Part shown: positions 60,254 through 64,000 of the stretch, piece by piece
How the letters are laid out: each line of letters opens with the position of its first letter
How positions within the stretch are numbered: position 1 is the stretch's first letter
NCBI GenBank assembly: GCA_902826685.1
Contig: CADEFT010000002.1
Coordinates: 62,001-126,000, forward strand
Reading direction: 5' to 3'
From: an uncultured Acidobacteriota bacterium
GTDB lineage: Bacteria > Acidobacteriota > Terriglobia > Bryobacterales > Bryobacteraceae
DNA length: 64,000 nt
Notes under the pieces: generated by a model
Told to the model about the DNA's origin: nothing
The model's database searches: none
The model's input: only the letters and a program-made list of their open reading frames with translations
Program-made: the position numbers and the translations under genes

Positions 60254-60958
60254 ATGCCCCTGGCCGCCGAACTGAGCCACCTGCTGCGCCGCATTTCGAC
60301 AAAGGAATGGCTGGGCTACGTCCTCGCCGCCGTGGTCTTCGGCTACGTCGTGCCAGCCCGCTACGGTATCGAATTCCTCGATATCTATTTCCTGCTCGCT
60401 TATGTCTGCCTGCCCGGGGTGTTTGTGGCGCCGATGGTGGCCGATTCGGTGCTCGGATGGCGCCCCACTTCGGAAACCGCGGGCTCCGATCCCGCCCGGC
60501 TCTACATCGCGCAAGTGCTGGCGGCGGTGATCTTCGCCTGGGTGTGGGGCTTGATTGTACTGGGTGTGGCGATCCTGATTGCCAACCAGAACTCGCCGAT
60601 CGGTGAGTTCCTTCTGCCGCCGGGCGCCATCCTGTGGAACGCCGTTCTGCTCGGCACCGCGATCGCTCTATTCGCCGCCTCCGCGGCCGGCTGGCTGGCC
60701 CTGAACTCGAAAACCGCCGCCGAAGCCAAGAAAGGCTCCCGGCGGGTGTTTCTGCTGGTTCTGCTCTCGGTCGTAATGTGGATGCGGATGGGACCTGGCG
60801 GCGGCAAACGTGCCCTCGACGCACGTCTGATGCCGGGACGCATCACGTCCTCGCTGCTGCCCGTCACCGCATTTTGCACGCTGGCCGGGCTCGCCGCCAT
60901 CCGCTTCGGCGCGCGCCGCAAGGCCGAAGAGGCTGAGGGTCCGCTCTTCAAGTTATAG
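60254..60958 (+). CDS. polytopic membrane protein of unknown family
   Basis: 234 residues from ATG 60254 (an upstream in-frame GTG at 60236 is less likely). Five or six membrane helices: EWLGYVLAAVVFGYVV, IYFLLAYVCLPGVFVAP, YIAQVLAAVIFAWVWGLIVL, ILWNAVLLGTAIALFAA, VFLLVLLSVVMWM and VTAFCTLAGLAAI. The end is charged. I do not recognise a family and see no motif. It leads a block with the GHMP kinase, 21 bp apart. Confidence 0.75.
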   Translation: MPLAAELSHLLRRISTKEWLGYVLAAVVFGYVVPARYGIEFLDIYFLLAYVCLPGVFVAPMVADSVLGWRPTSETAGSDPARLYIAQVLAAVIFAWVWGLIVLGVAILIANQNSPIGEFLLPPGAILWNAVLLGTAIALFAASAAGWLALNSKTAAEAKKGSRRVFLLVLLSVVMWMRMGPGGGKRALDARLMPGRITSSLLPVTAFCTLAGLAAIRFGARRKAEEAEGPLFKL

Positions 60959-60979
60959 TGGGAATCGGCTTCTCACTTC

Positions 60980-61990
60980 ATGAAAATCACTGCACAGGGA
61001 CCGTGCCGCGTCGATATGGCGGGCGGTACACTCGACATCTGGCCTCTTTATCTTTTTCATGCCAACGCGGTCACGGTCAATTTCGCGGTGGACCGTTACA
61101 CACGCTGTTCGATCGCCACAACGGATTCCCCCGCCATCGTCCTGCGCTCTCACGATCTGAAGGCCGAGGAAAAGTTCGAATCCATTGAGGATTTAAAGAG
61201 CCGCAAGAAATACAAGCTGCCGCTGCTCGCCTACCTGGTCGATTTCTTCGCCCCCAGACAGGGCTTCGTCATGGAAACGGACTCGGAGGCGCCCGCCGGC
61301 GCCGGTATTTCCGGGTCGTCGTCGCTGATCATCTCCATCGCCAGCGCATTGAACAAGCTGACGGGGACCGGATACTCGATCGAGAAAATCCGCGAAATCG
61401 CCCAGAATAACGAGGCGCGCATTATCCGCGTCCCCACCGGCTGCCAGGATTACTACCCGGCCATGTATGGCGGCGTCAGCGCCATCGAAATGGATTGCGC
61501 CGGTATCCGCCGCAAACAGATCGCCGTCGACCTTGACGATTTCAATGAACGCATCGTTCTTGCCTACACCGGCGAGCCGCGCAACTCCGGGATCAACAAC
61601 TGGGAAGTGACCAAGGGCCACATCGACGGCGACAAGGCGGTGTACAAGAACTTCGAACGGATCAGCGCCATTTCGAACGCCATGCGCGGCGCGCTCGAAA
61701 AAAGCGATTGGAACGGCGTGGCGAAGCTGTTGCGCGAGGAGTGGGCCCACCGGAAGACCAACGCCCCCGGCATCACCACGCCGCTGATCGACAAACTGGT
61801 GGAGGCCACGCGCAAAGCGGGCGCCCGCGGCGCCAAGGTCTGCGGCGCCGGCGGCGGAGGCTGCGTTTTCTTCCTTGTCGAACGCGGAGCCCGCGACCGC
61901 GTCTGGCGCACCATCGAAGACCTCGGCGCCACGGTGCTGCCGGTCAAAGTCGCTCCCGCTGGAGTCAAGATCAAATCCAGCGCCGGCTGA
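60980..61990 (+). CDS. GHMP family kinase
   Basis: 336 residues. GHMP motifs: GPCRVDMAGGTLDIWPLY (motif 1; GGTLD-type as in HddA/FucK-like sugar kinases), APAGAGISGSSSL (104-115, ATP loop) and KVCGAGGGGCVFFL (motif 3). The motif-1 wording favours sugar-1-phosphate or heptose kinases over mevalonate kinase. The product may feed cell-surface sugar activation. A CPBP protease gene follows 8 bp downstream. Confidence 0.9.
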   Translation: MKITAQGPCRVDMAGGTLDIWPLYLFHANAVTVNFAVDRYTRCSIATTDSPAIVLRSHDLKAEEKFESIEDLKSRKKYKLPLLAYLVDFFAPRQGFVMETDSEAPAGAGISGSSSLIISIASALNKLTGTGYSIEKIREIAQNNEARIIRVPTGCQDYYPAMYGGVSAIEMDCAGIRRKQIAVDLDDFNERIVLAYTGEPRNSGINNWEVTKGHIDGDKAVYKNFERISAISNAMRGALEKSDWNGVAKLLREEWAHRKTNAPGITTPLIDKLVEATRKAGARGAKVCGAGGGGCVFFLVERGARDRVWRTIEDLGATVLPVKVAPAGVKIKSSAG

Positions 61991-61998
61991 CGCCCGTC

Positions 61999-62838
61999 AT
62001 GGCCGATGTGACAAAGCTTGGCGTCCTGCTGCGGGTGGGCATTTTTGCGTTCCTCGAAATCGCCGGCTTGTCGCTGCTCGGACCTATGCTGCTTCCGCTG
62101 CTTGGCTACGTCGCCGCCGCGACGCTGGCCACATTCGGAGCGGCGGCCATCGCCAACGCAGTCGCCATCAGCGTGTATGAGCGGGGGAGTCTCGCCGACC
62201 TCGGTCTGGCCTGGAACGCCGCCTCCCGCCGCAATCTTCTCCTTGGCCTTGGCGGGGGCATCGGCGCCGCAGTGGCCGTATGCGCGCCGCCGCTGCTGCT
62301 TGGTTTGGCCACCTGGGAGCCGGCCGGCGAAGGCTGGGGCGGCCTCGGGAGCCTGGCCTTCGTTTTGGTATTGCTCCTGTTCGGAGCCATCGGGGAAGAA
62401 CTGCTTTTCCGGGGCTATGGCTTTCAGGTGCTGCTCGGCGCCATCGGCCGGTTCGCCACCATTCTGCCGATGGCCGTGCTGTTCGGTCTGGCCCATTCGA
62501 ACAATCAGAACGCCACCCGCGCCGGAATCGTCAACACCGTGCTGTGGGGCCTGCTGTTCTGCTTCGCCTATCTGCGCAGCCGCGATCTTTGGCTGCCCAT
62601 CGGCATCCACTATGGCTGGAACGTTTCGCTGCCCCTGTTCGGCGCCAATCTGAGCGGATTTACAATGAAGGTGACGGGCTATTCGATGCGCTGGCGCATC
62701 GGCGAGATCTGGAGCGGCGGCGACTATGGCCCCGAGGCCGGGTTGCTGACCACCGCGGCCGTGCTGGTGCTGTTCTGGTTGTTGTGGAAAGCTCCGGTGG
62801 AGCGGCAGGTAGCGAGCCTCTACCGGCAGGAGGTGTAA
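61999..62838 (+). CDS. CPBP family intramembrane metalloprotease
   Basis: 279 residues with about eight membrane helices. CPBP motifs are complete: GEELLFRGY (E133, E134, R138), LFGLAHSNNQ (H166) and GIHYGWN. These glutamates and histidines form the membrane-embedded active site that cleaves lipid-modified or membrane substrates. ATG 61999 starts 8 bp after the GHMP kinase stop; an upstream in-frame start reads kinase antisense-like sequence and is dropped. Its stop is one base from the next start. Confidence 0.93.
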   Translation: MADVTKLGVLLRVGIFAFLEIAGLSLLGPMLLPLLGYVAAATLATFGAAAIANAVAISVYERGSLADLGLAWNAASRRNLLLGLGGGIGAAVAVCAPPLLLGLATWEPAGEGWGGLGSLAFVLVLLLFGAIGEELLFRGYGFQVLLGAIGRFATILPMAVLFGLAHSNNQNATRAGIVNTVLWGLLFCFAYLRSRDLWLPIGIHYGWNVSLPLFGANLSGFTMKVTGYSMRWRIGEIWSGGDYGPEAGLLTTAAVLVLFWLLWKAPVERQVASLYRQEV

Positions 62839-62839
62839 A

Positions 62840-63616
62840 GTGCGCCTTTGGATTTGCGCCGCCCTGGCGCTCGCCACGGTCGCGGAAGCGCGAAAGCTCA
62901 CCGACGACGAACGCATCGAGATCCTGCGCGGCATGGGAGCCGAATACGCCACCCTCAAAACCCTGCTGCCGCGATCGAAGAAGGCCCTCACCATCGAATC
63001 GAGCGGCAAGTTCGACAAGCAGGAATGGGATCAGGCGGCCAAGGAAATGGGTCCGGCGGGCCGCACCGGCGACCTGATTCAGATCACCAAGGTCACCATC
63101 GAAGACGACAAGATCCTGCTGGAGATCAACGGCGGGCTGAAAAGCGGACGCAAATGGTATGAGCGGGTGGAAGTGGGCATGGGCTCACGCACCTCGCCCA
63201 TCGGAGGCAATGGCAATCCTACGCTTGGCAGCAACCTGGCCGTATTGTTTCCCAAGGGCGTTCCACCCATCTCGGCCGCCGAGCTTAAGAAGATCCTGCT
63301 GCCGGTCATGGATTTCGAGAAACGCTCCGCCACCGAGCAGTTCATCACCACCCTGCCGCCCGAGATTCAGAAAGCGGTAAAGGAACAGCGCGTGGTGGAG
63401 GGCATGGATCGCGACATGGTCATCACCGCCGTCGGCCGGCCCCGCACGCGTTCCCGCGAAACCCGCGACGGAATCGATTACGAGGATTGGGTATACGGCA
63501 ACCCGCCCGGGAAAATGACCTTCGTGACTTTCAAGGGGATGAAGGTGGTGAAGGTGAAGGATACCTATGCCGGACTTGGCGGCTCGGTGGCCGATCCGCT
63601 GCCGCCGCAGCGTTAG
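62840..63616 (+). CDS. exported protein with BamE-like C-terminus
   Basis: 258 residues from GTG 62840. Signal peptide MRLWICAALALATVA. A helical/beta region (about 20-140) has the ordered TDDERIEILRGMGAEYATLK. The C-terminal part, KEQRVVEGMDRDMVITAVGRP, then DYEDWVYGNPPGKMTFVTF and VKVKDTYAGLG, resembles the SmpA/OmlA (BamE) fold, where a helix pair with VxxxxGxP turns precedes a small sheet. No lipobox cysteine is seen. It begins one base after the CPBP gene, so they are coupled. Confidence 0.72.
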   Translation: MRLWICAALALATVAEARKLTDDERIEILRGMGAEYATLKTLLPRSKKALTIESSGKFDKQEWDQAAKEMGPAGRTGDLIQITKVTIEDDKILLEINGGLKSGRKWYERVEVGMGSRTSPIGGNGNPTLGSNLAVLFPKGVPPISAAELKKILLPVMDFEKRSATEQFITTLPPEIQKAVKEQRVVEGMDRDMVITAVGRPRTRSRETRDGIDYEDWVYGNPPGKMTFVTFKGMKVVKVKDTYAGLGGSVADPLPPQR

Positions 63617-63896
63617 GGCGGTTTGTTGAAGCGTCCCCGTCAATAAAAACGGCAAATCCACAAGCACTTGGATGGCTTAGAAAGGCGCTGTGAATCGAAA
63701 CGAGCCGGGTTCCGCCTGGTCGGGGATGCGCAGTCAGATCGTGGCAGCTAAGGACCTCGGAGTCACGGATGCGGCAATCAGTTCCTCACATCGAAGTGAT
63801 CGGATCAATCAGGGGCCTGCACGAGGTCTTCCGTCCGTGCCGGCGCTTGATTCACACGTGTTGACACGTGTGAATCAAGCATCATTTAAACCAGTG
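63617..63896. other. non-coding or uncertain end region
   Basis: No gene I can support occupies 63617-63896. A plus-strand frame from GTG 63690 stays open to the window end (103 codons), but its composition is not protein-like and it overlaps the candidate minus-strand gene. The region is less GC-rich than the rest and includes a perfect inverted repeat at 63845-63880. Confidence 0.6.
63845..63880. repeat. perfect 17-bp inverted repeat, 2-nt loop
   Basis: GCTTGATTCACACGTGT (63845-63861) and its exact complement (63864-63880) flank TG. There is no T-tract, so it is a weak terminator candidate. Long perfect palindromes are uncommon in bacterial DNA and may mark a binding site or an element end. 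Confidence 0.92.
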
Positions 63897-64000
63897 CTAT
63901 TTCCTTTTGGAAGTACCTGCCGTATCGAGATGCCCACAATCGCCGACGACCAGAATGCGTTTCTTCCGATGGATATGGAAATAGAACCGGAAATACTTGT
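63897..64000 (-). CDS. possible RelE/HigB-like toxin 3' end (cut by window)
   Basis: On the minus strand the last 33 codons before the stop at 63897-63899 read KYFRFYFHIHRKKRILVV, then GDCGHLDTAGTSKRK. The alternating aromatic/basic strand pattern is like the C-terminal sheet of RelE/HigB-type toxins or other small beta proteins. Only this fragment is inside the window, so the call is weak. Confidence 0.35.
   Translation of the reverse strand, partial: KYFRFYFHIHRKKRILVVGDCGHLDTAGTSKRK

Noticed and set aside
61564..63018. 484-residue minus-strand frame across the GHMP kinase and CPBP genes
   Set aside because: Both plus-strand genes carry complete motifs; the frame is a shadow.

Overview
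The window is about 64 kb of GC-rich, densely coded bacterial chromosome. It most resembles Acidobacteriota of the Bryobacter/Solibacter type. The reasons are two long TonB-dependent receptors with an N-terminal carboxypeptidase-regulatory-like domain, a free-standing secreted protein of the same domain type, a VWFA-related secreted protein of acidobacterial style, several ECF sigma/anti-sigma pairs, and a sulfatase and sugar-acid enzymes. This assignment is inferred from gene families; there is no rRNA in the window. I see no phage, insertion sequence, CRISPR array or plasmid module.

Layout. 1-7.2 kb: a DUF2520 protein (cut by the window edge) overlapping uvrB, tRNA-Lys(CTT), a secreted CarboxypepD_reg-like protein, a DksA/TraR-type zinc protein, an M20 peptidase and a glycine-zipper protein. 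7.4-16.2 kb: a cell-envelope block with a sigma-54-type promoter, a membrane coiled-coil protein, a BON+OmpA-like protein, a 1317-residue coiled-coil protein ending in an OmpA domain, an HlyD-like adaptor, and an ECF sigma factor with a zinc anti-sigma factor that ends in a TonB-C-like domain. 16.2-22.3 kb: rsmA (apparently starting at CTG), gltX, a carbamoyltransferase, a metzincin protease, a DUF2064 protein, a cytochrome c and tRNA-Glu(TTC). 22.3-31.8 kb: a putative TIM-barrel protein, the leftward hom-methyltransferase-nitrilase operon, a sulfatase, then DUF2239-ECF sigma-cupin anti-sigma behind a promoter covered by two palindromes, prmA-like and a universal stress protein.

31.9-44.8 kb: a PAS/sigma-54 activator, a YfhO-like membrane protein, a FecR-domain protein, and the leftward operon TonB receptor-VWA protein-four-repeat secretin-like protein. 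In that operon a terminator hairpin holds the VWA start codon in its loop. A cytochrome c/copper-monooxygenase-like protein diverges from the receptor. 44.8-54.2 kb: dut divergent from a double-length ThyX-like protein, a sugar-isomerase-like protein, a Gfo/Idh/MocA oxidoreductase, thrB, a third ECF sigma block, rpmE, pdxA and a fuconolactonase-like amidohydrolase. 54.2-63.6 kb: a second TonB receptor, a DMT-like membrane protein, an alkaline-phosphatase-superfamily enzyme, a Nudix hydrolase, a DnaJ-domain protein, a GHMP kinase, a CPBP protease and a secreted protein. The last 384 bases hold a perfect 17-bp inverted repeat and the possible end of a gene that leaves the window.

How the parts may work together. 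hom and thrB are two steps of threonine synthesis, placed apart. dut and the ThyX-like gene would supply dUMP and then dTMP. Three ECF sigma loci each carry a different kind of negative regulator. The TonB receptors, sulfatase, isomerase, oxidoreductase and amidohydrolase suggest polysaccharide or sugar-acid use. The most unusual material is regulatory or architectural: the DUF2239 promoter, the terminator over the VWA start codon, the CTG-initiated rsmA, the coiled-coil/OmpA block, and the anti-sigma factor with a TonB-like end.
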